Source: Nocardia sputorum
GTDB taxonomy: Bacteria > Actinomycetota > Actinomycetes > Mycobacteriales > Mycobacteriaceae
Direction of reading: 5' to 3'
DNA: 64,000 bases
NCBI RefSeq assembly: GCF_027924405.1
Contig: NZ_AP026978.1
Coordinates: 2,604,001 to 2,668,000 of the forward strand
Shown: piece by piece, positions 37,500 through 46,344 of the stretch
Layout: every line of letters starts with the position of its first letter
Numbering within the stretch: the stretch's first letter is position 1
Position numbers and translations under genes: made by a program
Notes under the pieces: generated by a model
Seen by the model: only the letters and a program-made list of their open reading frames with translations
Databases searched by the model: none
Told to the model about the DNA's origin: nothing

Positions 37500-39121
37500 G
37501 CGGGGGCTCCTTCTTGAACGGGGACGTCGGCGGTGCGGGCGGTGCCGTCGGCTCCGGCGGCGCGCAGGGTGAAGCAGAAGCGGGTGCCCGCGGTGTAATC
37601 GGTGTCGATCCAGATCCGGCCGCCGTGATACTCCACGATCTTCTTGCAGACGGCCAGCCCGATGCCTGTTCCGCTGTACTCCTCACGATTGTGCAGCCGC
37701 TGGAAGATGACGAACACCTTCTCGGCGAATTCGGGCGCGATCCCGATGCCGTTGTCGGAGACCGACAACAACCAGGCGTCGTCCTCCTCGGCCGGTTCGC
37801 AGGTGATCTCGATCTCCGGTGCGCGGTCGGGTGCGTGGAACTTGATGGCGTTACCGATCAGGTTCTGCCACAACATCGTCAGCAGCGTCGGATCGCCGAC
37901 GATCTCGGGCAACTCCTCCGGGCGCCGGATGCGCGTGGTGGTGTCGTCGATGGCCGTGGAGAGGTTGGTCATGGCCTTGTCCAGGGTTTGACCGAGGCCG
38001 ATGGATTCGGTGCGATCGGTGATCCGGCCCACGCGGGAGAAGGTGAGCAGATCGTTGATGAGCCCCTGCATCCGCTTGGCTCCGTCGACGGCGAAGTCGA
38101 TGTACTGCTTGCCGCGCTCGTCGAGTTTGTCGCCGTAGCGTTTCTCCAACAGCTGGCAGAACGACGCCACCTTCCGCAACGGCTCCTGCAGATCATGCGA
38201 GGCGACGTAGGCGAACTGCTCCAGCTCCGCGTTGGACCGGCGCAGTTCCACGGCCTGCAGGTCGAGATCGGTTTTCTGCTCGGCGAGGACGGCTTCCTTG
38301 GCGCGCGAGGAAGCCAGCTCGGCGACGATGCGCCTGCGCATGCTCTCCACCGCGTTCGCGACGGTCACCAGGTCGGCCGGACCGTGCGCGTCGATGTGGT
38401 GATCGAACTCGCCGCTGGCCACCCGCAGCGACGCGTCGGTCAAGGAGCCGAGGGGACGGGCGATCAGGCGCCGGATCAACACGGTCAGCAGCACGCCGGT
38501 CAGCAGGAACGCGATGACCATCCCGGCCAGCACCGCGTCCCGGACCGCGCGAGTGTGCGCGAGTTCGTCCTCGTCGTCCGCGATGGCCGCCGCGAGACTG
38601 GTGTTCTGTACATCGAAGCGCGCGCGGAGTTCATCGAACAGTGGTTTGCCGCGCGCGGGGGAGGTGGGCTCGGTGCCGCTGGTCGACCCGGAGGCCAACG
38701 CCGCTACCAGCGGCTCGGCGTACTCGGTGCGCCACCGCCGCGCGGAACTCTCGATGGCGTCGAGTTCGTGCAGCAGCGACGGCCGGTCGGCCAGCAGCTC
38801 GCGCAGCCTGGCGACCGACTGCGCCTCGTCCCGGGCGCCGTCCTGGTAGGGCTGCAGGAACTGCCGGTCGCCGGTGATGCCGTAGCCGCGCAGCCCCGTC
38901 TCCTGGTCCACCAAGGCATTCTGCAACCGGTAGGCCTCGGCTGCCGCGGGCAACGTTTTGTCCAGCAGCCGGTCGGTCACCCGGTTGGTCTGCGCGATCA
39001 CCTGCGCGCCCGCCACGGTGCCGATGATCACTACCAGCACCATCGCGGCCAGCACCAGCTGAAACCAAGCCTGGGCGGTCAGCCGCGCGCTCACCGGCGG
39101 CCGACCGGTCTTCGTCGTCAT
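37496..39121 (-). CDS. Membrane sensor histidine kinase with CHASE3 and HAMP domains
   Basis: A 541-residue kinase. Helix 1 ([19 protein letters not shown]) and helix 2 ([20 protein letters not shown]) flank an extracytoplasmic CHASE3 domain ([20 protein letters not shown]). A HAMP segment follows ([20 protein letters not shown]), then a coiled coil, the HisKA site [20 protein letters not shown], and a GHKL ATPase with N-box ([12 protein letters not shown]), G1 ([13 protein letters not shown]) and G2 ([20 protein letters not shown]). It belongs to the bacteriophytochrome-like kinase class, though without the chromophore domain. ATG 39121 overlaps the stop of the PP2C gene by four bases; an earlier in-frame start at 39157 would lie deeper in that gene and is less likely. 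Confidence 0.93.
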   Translation of the reverse strand: MTTKTGRPPVSARLTAQAWFQLVLAAMVLVVIIGTVAGAQVIAQTNRVTDRLLDKTLPAAAEAYRLQNALVDQETGLRGYGITGDRQFLQPYQDGARDEAQSVARLRELLADRPSLLHELDAIESSARRWRTEYAEPLVAALASGSTSGTEPTSPARGKPLFDELRARFDVQNTSLAAAIADDEDELAHTRAVRDAVLAGMVIAFLLTGVLLTVLIRRLIARPLGSLTDASLRVASGEFDHHIDAHGPADLVTVANAVESMRRRIVAELASSRAKEAVLAEQKTDLDLQAVELRRSNAELEQFAYVASHDLQEPLRKVASFCQLLEKRYGDKLDERGKQYIDFAVDGAKRMQGLINDLLTFSRVGRITDRTESIGLGQTLDKAMTNLSTAIDDTTTRIRRPEELPEIVGDPTLLTMLWQNLIGNAIKFHAPDRAPEIEITCEPAEEDDAWLLSVSDNGIGIAPEFAEKVFVIFQRLHNREEYSGTGIGLAVCKKIVEYHGGRIWIDTDYTAGTRFCFTLRAAGADGTARTADVPVQEGAPA

Positions 39122-40410
39122 CGGTTCCGGTCCTGTCCTCGCCCGTCGTCGTTCCATCCCAGATACAGGATGGCGACATCGTCATCCAATCCGCCCGATT
39201 CCCCCGCCAGCGCCTCGACGCGGCCGATCAGCTCGTCGACGAACCAGTCGGGATCGGCGGCGCGCACCGCGCGCGCGACCTCCACGAGCCCGTCTTCCCC
39301 GAGCCGTTCCTGATCCGTCCCGACTCGTCCCTCGAACAGTCCGTCGGTGAACACCATCAGCCCGGAGCCGAGCGGCAGGTCCACCTGCTCGGCGGGCCAC
39401 TCGGCTCGACCGGGCAGGAAGCCGAGGGCGGGTCCGCCGGGTACTTCGACCCAGTCCAATCCGGATGCCGAGCGCAGCAGCATGCCCGGATGCCCGGCCC
39501 GCAACACCTGTGCGCGGCGCTCCCCTGGATGCAGCATCAGGCTCGTCACCGTCGCGAAGGTCTGTTTGCCGGTGCGTTCGGCGAGCAGGACTTGTTCGAG
39601 CAGCCGCAGCTGCCGTGCGCCGGTCACCCCGCTCAGGACCAGGGTGCGCCAGGCCAGGCGCAACGCCACGCCGGTCGCGGCCTCGTCCGGCCCGTGCCCG
39701 GACACGTCGCCGATGACGGCGTGCACCGTGCCGTCGGTGTCCTGCACCACGTCGTAGAAATCGCCCCCGAGCAGCGCGTGCGCCCGCCCGGGACGGTAGC
39801 GCGCCACCACGTCGACGATCTGCCTGCCGCGCAGCAGCGGGGTGGGCAGCAGACCGCGTTCCAGGCGCGCGTTCTCCTGCGCACGCATATTGATCGCCTG
39901 CAAGGCCGCGCTCGTGCGCTCGGCTTGCTTGCGCTGGATCGCGTAGCGCACGGCGCGCCCGAACAACTCGGGCTCGACCCGTCCTTTGACCAGATAGTCC
40001 TGCGCTCCGGCCGCGACCGCCGCCAAACCGGTCTGCTCCTGGTCGAGCCCGGTCATCACCACGATCGCGACCTGATCGGTGTGCGTGCGGATGCGTTCCA
40101 CCGCCTCGAGCCCTTGAGCGTCGGGCAGATGCAGGTCCAGCAGCACGCAGTCGGGTTCGGCGGCGGCCAGATGCTCGGCGGCCTCGGCCAGCGACCGCAC
40201 CCAGTGCAATTGCAGGCCGGGGGCGCCGTCGACGACCAGTTCCTCCACCAGCAGCGCGTCTCCCGGATCGTCCTCGATCAGGAGCACCGAAGGGTGCTGC
40301 CACGGCCACTCCGCGCCCACGATCAGTTCGGGATCGTCGTCTGTCCCGTCACGCCGCACGAACGCCACCGGTCGAGGGTCCACTTGTGGCAGGACGAATG
40401 ACAGCACCAT
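39118..40410 (-). CDS. Receiver-PP2C phosphatase fusion (SpoIIE/RsbU type)
   Basis: A 430-residue protein. The N-terminal receiver has SVLLIEDDPGDALLVEELVV, the phospho-acceptor Asp in DCVLLDLHLPDAQGLEAVER and Lys in AQDYLVKGRVEPELF. A helical linker (RKQAERTSAALQAINMRAQE) leads to a PP2C-type phosphatase with metal-binding Asp in LLGGDFYDVVQDTD and VIGDVSGHGPDEAATG, then MVFTDGLFEGR and DDDVAILYLG. Such proteins dephosphorylate anti-anti-sigma factors when the receiver is phosphorylated. It is first in a three-gene operon with 4-bp overlaps to kinase and response regulator, so the kinase may drive it. ATG 40410 chosen; an upstream extension to 40464 lacks conservation. Confidence 0.92.
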   Translation of the reverse strand: MVLSFVLPQVDPRPVAFVRRDGTDDDPELIVGAEWPWQHPSVLLIEDDPGDALLVEELVVDGAPGLQLHWVRSLAEAAEHLAAAEPDCVLLDLHLPDAQGLEAVERIRTHTDQVAIVVMTGLDQEQTGLAAVAAGAQDYLVKGRVEPELFGRAVRYAIQRKQAERTSAALQAINMRAQENARLERGLLPTPLLRGRQIVDVVARYRPGRAHALLGGDFYDVVQDTDGTVHAVIGDVSGHGPDEAATGVALRLAWRTLVLSGVTGARQLRLLEQVLLAERTGKQTFATVTSLMLHPGERRAQVLRAGHPGMLLRSASGLDWVEVPGGPALGFLPGRAEWPAEQVDLPLGSGLMVFTDGLFEGRVGTDQERLGEDGLVEVARAVRAADPDWFVDELIGRVEALAGESGGLDDDVAILYLGWNDDGRGQDRNR

Positions 40411-40598
40411 TGCCGTCGTCGGTGAACACCGACAACCCGGCCTCCGATCACCATGGGGCGGCACCAGCGCACGCCGACTGTCTCAGCGGCCGTTTGCTGG
40501 ACCGAGAGGCAGTCAAGATCGTATCCGATTCTCCATCCGATCGAGACATGGCGGCGTCGACCTGCGCGAAGGCAGCGACCGCGGGGATGGTGCGGGAA

Positions 40599-40760
40599 TC
40601 AGACCGTTGTGCCCGTCAGTTCCGCGGCGTCCCGCTCGTCCCGGAGCGCGCCGGGGCGGCGCGGGGAACGAAGTTCCGCCAAGCTGCGCGCTACGACCGT
40701 GGCATGGACCGCGATGACGGCAAGGGAAGCCGAGCCGATCACAGCAAGAAGCACAACCAC
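40599..40760 (-). CDS. Possible single-pass small membrane protein
   Basis: A 53-codon frame with one strong membrane helix (VVVLLAVIGSASLAVIAVHA) and a charged C-terminus (RSPRRPGALRDERDAAELTG). AAAGGA lies 12 bases upstream of GTG 40760, slightly far for a ribosome site. The 512-bp gap between the PP2C gene and the double-hotdog gene (40411-40922) holds no other supportable gene. No family is recognised; the evidence is only helix position and ribosome site. Confidence 0.35.
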   Translation of the reverse strand: MVVLLAVIGSASLAVIAVHATVVARSLAELRSPRRPGALRDERDAAELTGTTV

Positions 40761-40922
40761 GACAGATACCGGTCCTTTCGGGTGCGAGCGGGCCGGTTGC
40801 CCGCTCGATCGGGTGCCGAGTTCGCGTCCGCCGGTCCCGGCGGGCGCGCGCTCCGCCTCCAACGTGCCCCGGCTGCTCCGGACCAAACCCAGCGGATGCG
40901 GCGGCGCGAACGGGTCGTGCGA

Positions 40923-41975
40923 TCACGCGAGGGCGACCTCGGCTGTCGCGCGACCGAAGATCCTGCGTCCGTCGTGCTCGGCGATGATCGCGACGGTGGC
41001 GGTGCGCGTGTCCTCATCCAGGTGTTTCACCCGGCCGGAGAATTCGATCCGGCCGCCGGTCGCGCCGACGTGGACGGGATTGGTCAGGCGCACGTTGTAG
41101 GAGCGCAGGGCGGTGGGGTCGCCCGACCACGAGGTGAGCAAGTCCACACTCAGTCCGATCGTGAACAGGCCCTGCGCGACAATGTCTCGCAAACCCATCC
41201 GCGCGGCTGCCTCGGGGCTCCAATGAATGGGATTCGGGTCTCCCGCGACTCCGGCGTAGTTCACCAGATCGCCGCGGCTGACCATGAGCGTATGTGGGGG
41301 AAGCTCGGCTCCGGGACGAACGGTGTCGAACCGACGCCGGGCTTTCGGGCACACCGGTGTGGTCGGCAACTCGCGGGCGGGTTCGTCACCGGCCCCGACG
41401 TAGCGCGGGTGCGCGGCGCGGCGCGGCGTGCGCTCGTCCGGGCGTGCGCCGTGCATCACGACCGCGTCGAACCACGTCGGCAGGGCCTCGTCGGCCCGCC
41501 CGACCAAACTGGTCCGAGACGTGAGGACGGGCCGATCGTCCTGGTCCACGATGGTCTGGCGCAAGCCGATGAGGTCGCCGCCGAACGCGTGCCGGAACGA
41601 GTCGAGGCACATCTCGAAGCGGATCCGGTCGCCGGCCAGCAGCGGCCGGTGGAATTCGATCATCTGATCGGTCTGGATGGTCCGGCTCAGGTCGTAGCCG
41701 GGCAGGATCGTGTCGAACACCTCGGCGTAGGCGAGGTACCCGGGCACCGCGCCGAAGGTCGGGGGAGCGAGCAGGCTGCCGTAGCCCAGGTCGGCCGCGG
41801 CGTCCTCCGACCGGTGCGCCGGATGGCGGTTGCGCACCGCGCGGGCGTACTCCCGGATCTTCTCGCGCTCGACCACGTAGTGATCGCTGCTGCGATACCG
41901 GCGCCCGACCATCGAGGCGGGAACCGCGGCATCGGTCGTGTCGCCAGCACCGGATGTGGCAGGGATTCTGGACAT
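40923..41975 (-). CDS. Fused double-hotdog (3R)-hydroxyacyl dehydratase (HadA-HadB-like)
   Basis: A 350-residue protein with two hotdog domains. The N-terminal half (YRSSDHYVVEREKIREYARA, GSLLAPPTFGAVPGYLAYAE, then MIEFHRPLLAGDRIRFEMCL) resembles the substrate-binding HadA/HadC type without an Asp-His pair. The C-terminal half carries the catalytic hydratase 2 motif: LVNYAGVAGDPNPIHWSPEA with GLRDIVAQGLFTIGLSVDLL. In mycobacteria HadAB and HadBC are separate chains of the FAS-II dehydratase for mycolic acids; here both kinds are on one chain, so it may work as a self-contained MaoC-like dehydratase. ATG 41975 starts ahead of the first conserved segment. Confidence 0.88.
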   Translation of the reverse strand: MSRIPATSGAGDTTDAAVPASMVGRRYRSSDHYVVEREKIREYARAVRNRHPAHRSEDAAADLGYGSLLAPPTFGAVPGYLAYAEVFDTILPGYDLSRTIQTDQMIEFHRPLLAGDRIRFEMCLDSFRHAFGGDLIGLRQTIVDQDDRPVLTSRTSLVGRADEALPTWFDAVVMHGARPDERTPRRAAHPRYVGAGDEPARELPTTPVCPKARRRFDTVRPGAELPPHTLMVSRGDLVNYAGVAGDPNPIHWSPEAAARMGLRDIVAQGLFTIGLSVDLLTSWSGDPTALRSYNVRLTNPVHVGATGGRIEFSGRVKHLDEDTRTATVAIIAEHDGRRIFGRATAEVALA

Positions 41976-42559
41976 CGCGGGGGAATCTACCCAACGGGAG
42001 CCGGAATTCCGGTCAGCCCGCACCGCACGCCGTTTCGCGGCCGATGACCTCGGCGAACGGGGTCCCGGGGCCGCCGGGCTCAGCAGAGATTCCGCTCGGC
42101 GGCCACCACAACGGCCGCGGCCTCGTCCACCGTTCGCTGCGCGCTCACCTGCACCACGATGTCGGCTTCGGACGTTCCGGCCGCCAGCTCCCAGCCGACG
42201 CCTGGTCGCCCCTTCGGACGGTGTATCAAAGAACCGCTATCGGGTCGTCCGCGCACGGCTTTCCGGCGGATCCAGTGGTCGAACCGGTTCCTTCGGTCCG
42301 CCCACCGCAGCTCGAGCAGTGGAGGCCAGGCAAGTCCGGAGCGCTCGTCGGCGCAGGTCGAAGCCCGACGGTAGACGTGCCGGTTATCTTTCCGTAATAC
42401 GGCTTCCGTGTGTCCCGCGCGGGCTCTTCGATCGAATGCGCGAGCATGAACGTCGGATCCAGTGCACCGCAAGCACCGTGGTGTTTCGAATCAATTCGAG
42501 GCTCGGTGACGCCTGATGGGTCGTACCGGGCCGGCCGACGCAGATGGGAGGACCGGCTC
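41976..42559 (-). other. 584-bp region with a possible coding remnant
   Basis: No clear gene. On the minus strand between about 42080 and 42330 one frame reads like protein (RNRFDHWIRRKAVRGRPDSG, then HRPKGRPGVGWELAAG and SEADIVVQVSAQRTVDEAAA) but lacks a believable N-terminus and a recognised family. It may be the 3' part of a decayed gene. Confidence 0.3.
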
Positions 42560-42850
42560 ATGTCGTTCGAGACCGAAGCTCGACCTGGCCGACGCTCGCG
42601 GCGTAAGTCCTGGCCGGCCGTGGCGTCGGGCGCTGTGGCCGTCGCCGCCGCGGTATTGGCCGCCGCGCCCGCGACGGCGCAGCCCGTACTTCGCAGCGCA
42701 CCCGATGTCCCGGTGGAGGTCCCCATTCCCGGTGGATTCCAGGGCTTCCCCGAGATTCTGCGATTCGTGCCGCCCGCGCCTCCGGTTCCGCAGATGCCGC
42801 TCGGCAGAGCGGTGCCGCACCGTGACGCTGCGGCGGCTCGGACCGCATAG
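42560..42850 (+). CDS. Small exported Pro-rich protein
   Basis: A 96-residue protein. The basic start (RRSRRKS) is followed by the hydrophobic signal WPAVASGAVAVAAAVLAAAP with an ATAQP cleavage site near residue 41. The mature part is short, Pro-rich and without Cys (PVEVPIPGGFQGFPEILRFV, then PPAPPVPQMPLGR). ATG 42560 has GGGAGGA at the usual distance. No family is recognised; small exported proteins like this are common in mycolic-acid bacteria. It is convergent with the following membrane-protein gene (23 bp). Confidence 0.65.
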   Translation: MSFETEARPGRRSRRKSWPAVASGAVAVAAAVLAAAPATAQPVLRSAPDVPVEVPIPGGFQGFPEILRFVPPAPPVPQMPLGRAVPHRDAAAARTA

Positions 42851-42873
42851 GCGCCGGCCACCGCGCGAAACGC

Positions 42874-44235
42874 CTAGCTCGGCTCCATGCGCTCGTGCCC
42901 AGCCGCCGAAACCCGGGAGATCACCTCCCGTATCGCCGCCATAGGGGCCGGGGCGCGCCGCGGCGCGGGTGCTTTCCGTTTCGGCAGGGCGCGCAGCACC
43001 ATCCCGAGCCCGCAGCCGGCCACGATGGCGAACGCTGCCCATTCCGAACCCGAGACGACCGTGACCGGGCCCCAGTCGGGGAGACGATGCGGCGAGACCA
43101 TCGTCCAGTCGAACGACTCGGTCCGGACCGGCGCCACGGTCGAGGGCCGCCACAGGATGGCGATCGCCAGAATGCTGCCCGCCGTTCTGGGCTGGATGTA
43201 GGACGCGCAGTAACCCGCGACCACGGCGAGGGCGGCAGTTCCGAGATGGCGCACCGCACCAGGCGGAACCAGCGCCGCGAACAGTGCGACAGCCGTGAGC
43301 AACCCGGCGCCGACCAGCGGATTCGCCAGCCGGGCCCCGCCGAAATACCCCAACAGGATCAACCCCAGCAGCAGCGGCACACTCCACGCCGGTCGGGGTC
43401 CGTTGCCCACCGCGCTGCCCGTGGCGCTGAGCCCGACCGCCAGATAGATCATGTTCCCGTCCCGGCGCGGGAGCAGCCACGCGGCGGCGGTCGTCGCCAG
43501 CAGGGTGCACAGGGCCGTCACGACGAGTTCGACGCTGCCGTCGCCGTGGCGGAAGCGCCACTCCGCGACGGCCAGTTCGGTCATCACGAGCACGATCGCG
43601 GCTATGACGGGGCTCAGCGGCAATTCCGGATAGATCGGCTCCGGGGTGAAGCGCTGTCGTGTGAGCACCTGGCACGCCACGATCAGTACGGCCACCGCGG
43701 CGAGCAACCACAGTGGCTGGGATCCGAACACCGACCACACGTGCGGTTCGGACGTCGCCCGGTGCGGGTTGCCCAGCAGCCCCGACGCCTGCGAGAGCGT
43801 GATGACCACAAAACACCCGACACCGCCCAGAACGAACCCCATCCCCGGCGCGCGGCGGCCGAGTACCGCCACCCCCGTCGCGCCGAGCAGGATGCCGCTG
43901 CCGATCGCGTCGAGGTAGGCGGTGGTAGTGAGGATGTCGGGCGAGGCGCTGTTCGCTTCGACGGTGTGCGTGACCAACAGCACCAGTGTCGCCGTGAGCG
44001 CGATCCACCACGCGGTGCGCGCCCGGGCCAGGCTGACCGCGACCACCGCGGTGACCGCCGCGACCAGGACGCCGATCGCCGCCTCGCGCGGCACGCTGAG
44101 CACCAGTTGGTTGACCTGATAGGGCGTGCAATGGCAGGTGCGGCCGAAACTGAGCGGCACGACCAGGAGCAACCCGGCCACCGCGGTAGCCAGAAACGCC
44201 GTGACGCCTTCGAGCACCTCACTCCGCCGCACCAC
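42874..44235 (-). CDS. Large polytopic membrane protein, function unknown
   Basis: A 453-residue protein with about a dozen hydrophobic segments, for example AFLATAVAGLLLVVPLSFG, AAIGVLVAAVTAVVAVSLA, WWIALTATLVLLVTHTVEA, LWLLAAVAVLIVACQVL, VIAAIVLVMTELAVAEW, VPLLLGLILLGYFGGA and LGTAALAVVAGYCASYI. Two Cys lie in the first loop (GRTCHCTPYQVNQ). There is no transporter motif I recognise. The C-terminus is basic and cytoplasmic (LPKRKAPAPRRAPAP). Start GTG 44235 or GTG 44232. It is divergent from the XRE regulator with 109 bp between them, which could control it. Confidence 0.75.
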   Translation of the reverse strand: MVRRSEVLEGVTAFLATAVAGLLLVVPLSFGRTCHCTPYQVNQLVLSVPREAAIGVLVAAVTAVVAVSLARARTAWWIALTATLVLLVTHTVEANSASPDILTTTAYLDAIGSGILLGATGVAVLGRRAPGMGFVLGGVGCFVVITLSQASGLLGNPHRATSEPHVWSVFGSQPLWLLAAVAVLIVACQVLTRQRFTPEPIYPELPLSPVIAAIVLVMTELAVAEWRFRHGDGSVELVVTALCTLLATTAAAWLLPRRDGNMIYLAVGLSATGSAVGNGPRPAWSVPLLLGLILLGYFGGARLANPLVGAGLLTAVALFAALVPPGAVRHLGTAALAVVAGYCASYIQPRTAGSILAIAILWRPSTVAPVRTESFDWTMVSPHRLPDWGPVTVVSGSEWAAFAIVAGCGLGMVLRALPKRKAPAPRRAPAPMAAIREVISRVSAAGHERMEPS

Positions 44236-44344
44236 TCCACTGGCGTACCCATCGAGGCCGAACCGAACATCATCACGCGGATCTCCCCGAAACTGGTATC
44301 AGCAGCACCTGGATACCTCTGGCACGGTACGGGAGGATCTCAGG

Positions 44345-45247
44345 ATGACCGATGTCGTCGATGTTCAGGCGGTCCGCAAAGCCCGGCGCGCCGAGCTCGG
44401 AGCCTTCCTGAAGTCCCGGCGCGCCCGGATCGCGCCGCAAGACGTGGGACTACCCCCGGGCCCACGCAGACGCACCCCGGGCCTGCGCCGGGAAGAGGTC
44501 GCACAGCTGGCCGGAATCGGGATCACTTGGTACACGTGGTTGGAACAAGGCCGCAGTATCAATGTGAGTGTTCAGGTGTTGAACGCGGTGGCTCGGGTGT
44601 TGTCGTTGGATGCGGCGGAGAAGGCGCATTTGTATCGGTTGGCGGATGTGCCGACGGTGCCCTCGGTGGAATCCGGATCGGCGTTACCGGAGGAATTGCA
44701 GGTCATCCTGGATCACCTGGAACCGTTGCCGGGGGTGGTGTTGAGTGCCAGGTATGACGTGTTGGCGCACAACGGCTCGTACGAGGCGCTGTGCCCTGGT
44801 TTCCTAGCGGAGGAGCGGAATGTGGCGCGTCGGGTGTTTCTGACCCCGGAGTGCTGCAACGCGTATCGCCATAATTGGGATGATCTGCGCCGGATGGTGG
44901 GGTATTTGCGTGGGGCCTATGCGAAGAATCTGGGTGATCCGGGGTGGGAGGATTTCATCGCGGAACTGTGTGCGGAGAGTGAGAACTTTGCGTCGTTGTG
45001 GGCGTTGAATGATGTGGCGGTGCCGGTGAGCCGGACGAAGCAGGTGCGGAATTTGGCGGTGGGGGAGTTGGAGATGTTTTTGACGAGTATGTCGTTGCCG
45101 TCGGTGCCGAATGCGTGGATGCAGGTATATACGCCGGTGGATGAGGTGGCGTGGGGGAAGTTGCGGGCGTTGTTGGCGATGAGTCCGGAGGAGCGACAGC
45201 GTCCGTGGGCGGAGCATCGCGAGCTGTATCACGCGGCAGCGGTGTGA
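44345..45247 (+). CDS. XRE-family HTH regulator with MmyB-like ligand domain
   Basis: A 300-residue regulator. The HTH covers roughly residues 15-75 (RRAELGAFLKSRRARIAPQD, then RRTPGLRREEVAQLAGIGIT and WYTWLEQGRSINVSVQVLNA). The C-terminal half is the MmyB-like PAS-type domain (GVVLSARYDVLAHNGSYEAL, LAEERNVARRVFLTPECC, YLRGAYAKNLGDPGWEDFI), which binds fatty-acid-like ligands in one known structure. Base use changes within the gene: the first ~75 codons are C-ending like the neighbours, whereas from about 44565 codons are mostly G/T-ending (GTG, TTG, GCG). That suggests a mosaic or foreign origin. Target unknown; the divergent membrane-protein gene is the likely one. Confidence 0.88.
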   Translation: MTDVVDVQAVRKARRAELGAFLKSRRARIAPQDVGLPPGPRRRTPGLRREEVAQLAGIGITWYTWLEQGRSINVSVQVLNAVARVLSLDAAEKAHLYRLADVPTVPSVESGSALPEELQVILDHLEPLPGVVLSARYDVLAHNGSYEALCPGFLAEERNVARRVFLTPECCNAYRHNWDDLRRMVGYLRGAYAKNLGDPGWEDFIAELCAESENFASLWALNDVAVPVSRTKQVRNLAVGELEMFLTSMSLPSVPNAWMQVYTPVDEVAWGKLRALLAMSPEERQRPWAEHRELYHAAAV

Positions 45248-45261
45248 GGGCCATGATCCGC

Positions 45262-45390
45262 ATCGACTACCGCGCCGCTGCGCCTGCAACGGATCGGCCT
45301 CGGGCAGTCGAATCTCACCTATCGCGTCGGCGATGCGGCGGATTCGTCGTGGATCCCGCGGCGGCCGCTCGGGCACGTGCTGGCTGGGAT
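45262..45390 (+). pseudogene. Remnant of an APH-family phosphotransferase N-terminus
   Basis: From about 45275 the frame LRLQRIGLGQSNLTYRVGDA, then WIPRRPLGHVLA, matches the start of aminoglycoside-phosphotransferase-fold kinases of the ACAD10 type (GGQSNLTY...LRRPPLGHVL). The preceding residues (RIDYR) are in a neighbouring frame and no continuation of the domain follows. It is a ~40-residue fragment with a frameshift, so a decayed gene. Confidence 0.6.
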
Positions 45391-45479
45391 ATCGCCGATT
45401 CGATCGGCCATTACACCCATGGGGGTACTTGCATGGCCCCCGGATCGAAGGTCGGTGGTGATGAGCCTACGAGAACGAC

Positions 45480-46064
45480 ATGCTGGAATTCGCTACCGAA
45501 TGGGCGTCCTACGGCGGTAACGACGAGGAGGCGTTCGTGCGATTCGGCCTGCGCCGCAGAGAATTCTACGCCCGGCTGCTGCGATTGCTCCGAACCCTGG
45601 CCGCTCGTGCGCTCACCGGCGCGACGATAAGCGCGCTACGCGAGCAATGCCGCGAACATCTCTTCGGCTGTTTTCGCGTGTTGGCGGACACAAGACCGGC
45701 TGATCACTCGTCGGGCACGTCACAGTCACCCGGGCTCACGAGCGCGGTCAGTTGGACCGCGCTCGCCATCACGAAGTCGCGGTCCACGCTGTTCGGGTCG
45801 ATCACCGCGTGTTGCGCGAATCCGGTGACCAGCGCGTGCACCGCAGGCGCCAGCCGCTCCGCCTGCTCCGCCGTGGTGCGCGCCGCGCCGATCCGGCGAT
45901 CGGTGAACAGCGCGGTGAGCAGGCTCGGGGTGCTCGGCACCTGCGTGTCGACCTCCGACATCAGCTGCGGATCGCGTAGCGCGGCGGCCAAGCCCTCTAG
46001 TTCGAACGCGAAGTGCTCGCGGGCGCGGGGGGAGTCGGTCGAGTCGAGTACGGCGCTCGCGTAA
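45480..46064 (+). CDS. DUF3263-like protein with an antisense C-terminal extension
   Basis: The first ~45 residues (MLEFATEWASYGGNDEEAFV, then RFGLRRREFYARLLRLL) match DUF3263, a short actinobacterial helical domain. After residue ~75 the frame runs on opposite the TetR gene to 46064, giving Ser/Thr-rich low-complexity residues that cannot be trusted; the original stop seems to have been lost. An in-frame stop sits five codons before ATG 45480, just ahead of residues AYEND that also suit the family, so the 5' end may be damaged too. Possibly a pseudogene. Confidence 0.4.
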   Translation: MLEFATEWASYGGNDEEAFVRFGLRRREFYARLLRLLRTLAARALTGATISALREQCREHLFGCFRVLADTRPADHSSGTSQSPGLTSAVSWTALAITKSRSTLFGSITACCANPVTSACTAGASRSACSAVVRAAPIRRSVNSAVSRLGVLGTCVSTSDISCGSRSAAAKPSSSNAKCSRARGESVESSTALA

Positions 46065-46327
46065 CCGCGCACCACCCCGGGCAGATCCAGGTCCGGGTCC
46101 GCCAGCGGCCGCAGTGTCTGCTGATACTCCTCCACCAGCCGCTTGGTGGCCGCGATGAGCAGCGCGCGCTTGCTGCCGAAGATCGAGTAGATCGCGCCGG
46201 TGGTGAGCCCCGCGCGCGCGGCGATATCGGCCAGCCGGGCCGCCTGGTAGCCGTGCTCGGCGATATCGGCGATCGCGGCGTCGATCAGAGCGTGCTGGTT
46301 GGCCTCCCGAGTCTCGGCACGTCGCAT
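45704..46327 (-). CDS. TetR family transcriptional regulator
   Basis: A 207-residue repressor: HTH at residues ~10-55 (ALIDAAIADIAEHGYQAARL, then ADIAARAGLTTGAIYSIFGS and KRALLIAATKRLVEEY), followed by a helical ligand domain. The start at ATG 46327 (MRRAETREANQ) is preferred to the upstream TTG, which lies in the operator palindrome. It is divergent from the M14 lipoprotein gene; the 55-bp gap holds two overlapping palindromes that are likely its binding site, so it probably represses both itself and the peptidase. Confidence 0.9.
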   Translation of the reverse strand: MRRAETREANQHALIDAAIADIAEHGYQAARLADIAARAGLTTGAIYSIFGSKRALLIAATKRLVEEYQQTLRPLADPDLDLPGVVRGYASAVLDSTDSPRAREHFAFELEGLAAALRDPQLMSEVDTQVPSTPSLLTALFTDRRIGAARTTAEQAERLAPAVHALVTGFAQHAVIDPNSVDRDFVMASAVQLTALVSPGDCDVPDE

Positions 46328-46344
46328 GCCGTTGATGGTAATCT

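Noticed and set aside
37514..39313. A 599-codon plus-strand frame opposite the histidine kinase
   Set aside because: The minus strand encodes a textbook kinase; the plus-strand translation is a Gly/Val/Gln-rich shadow.
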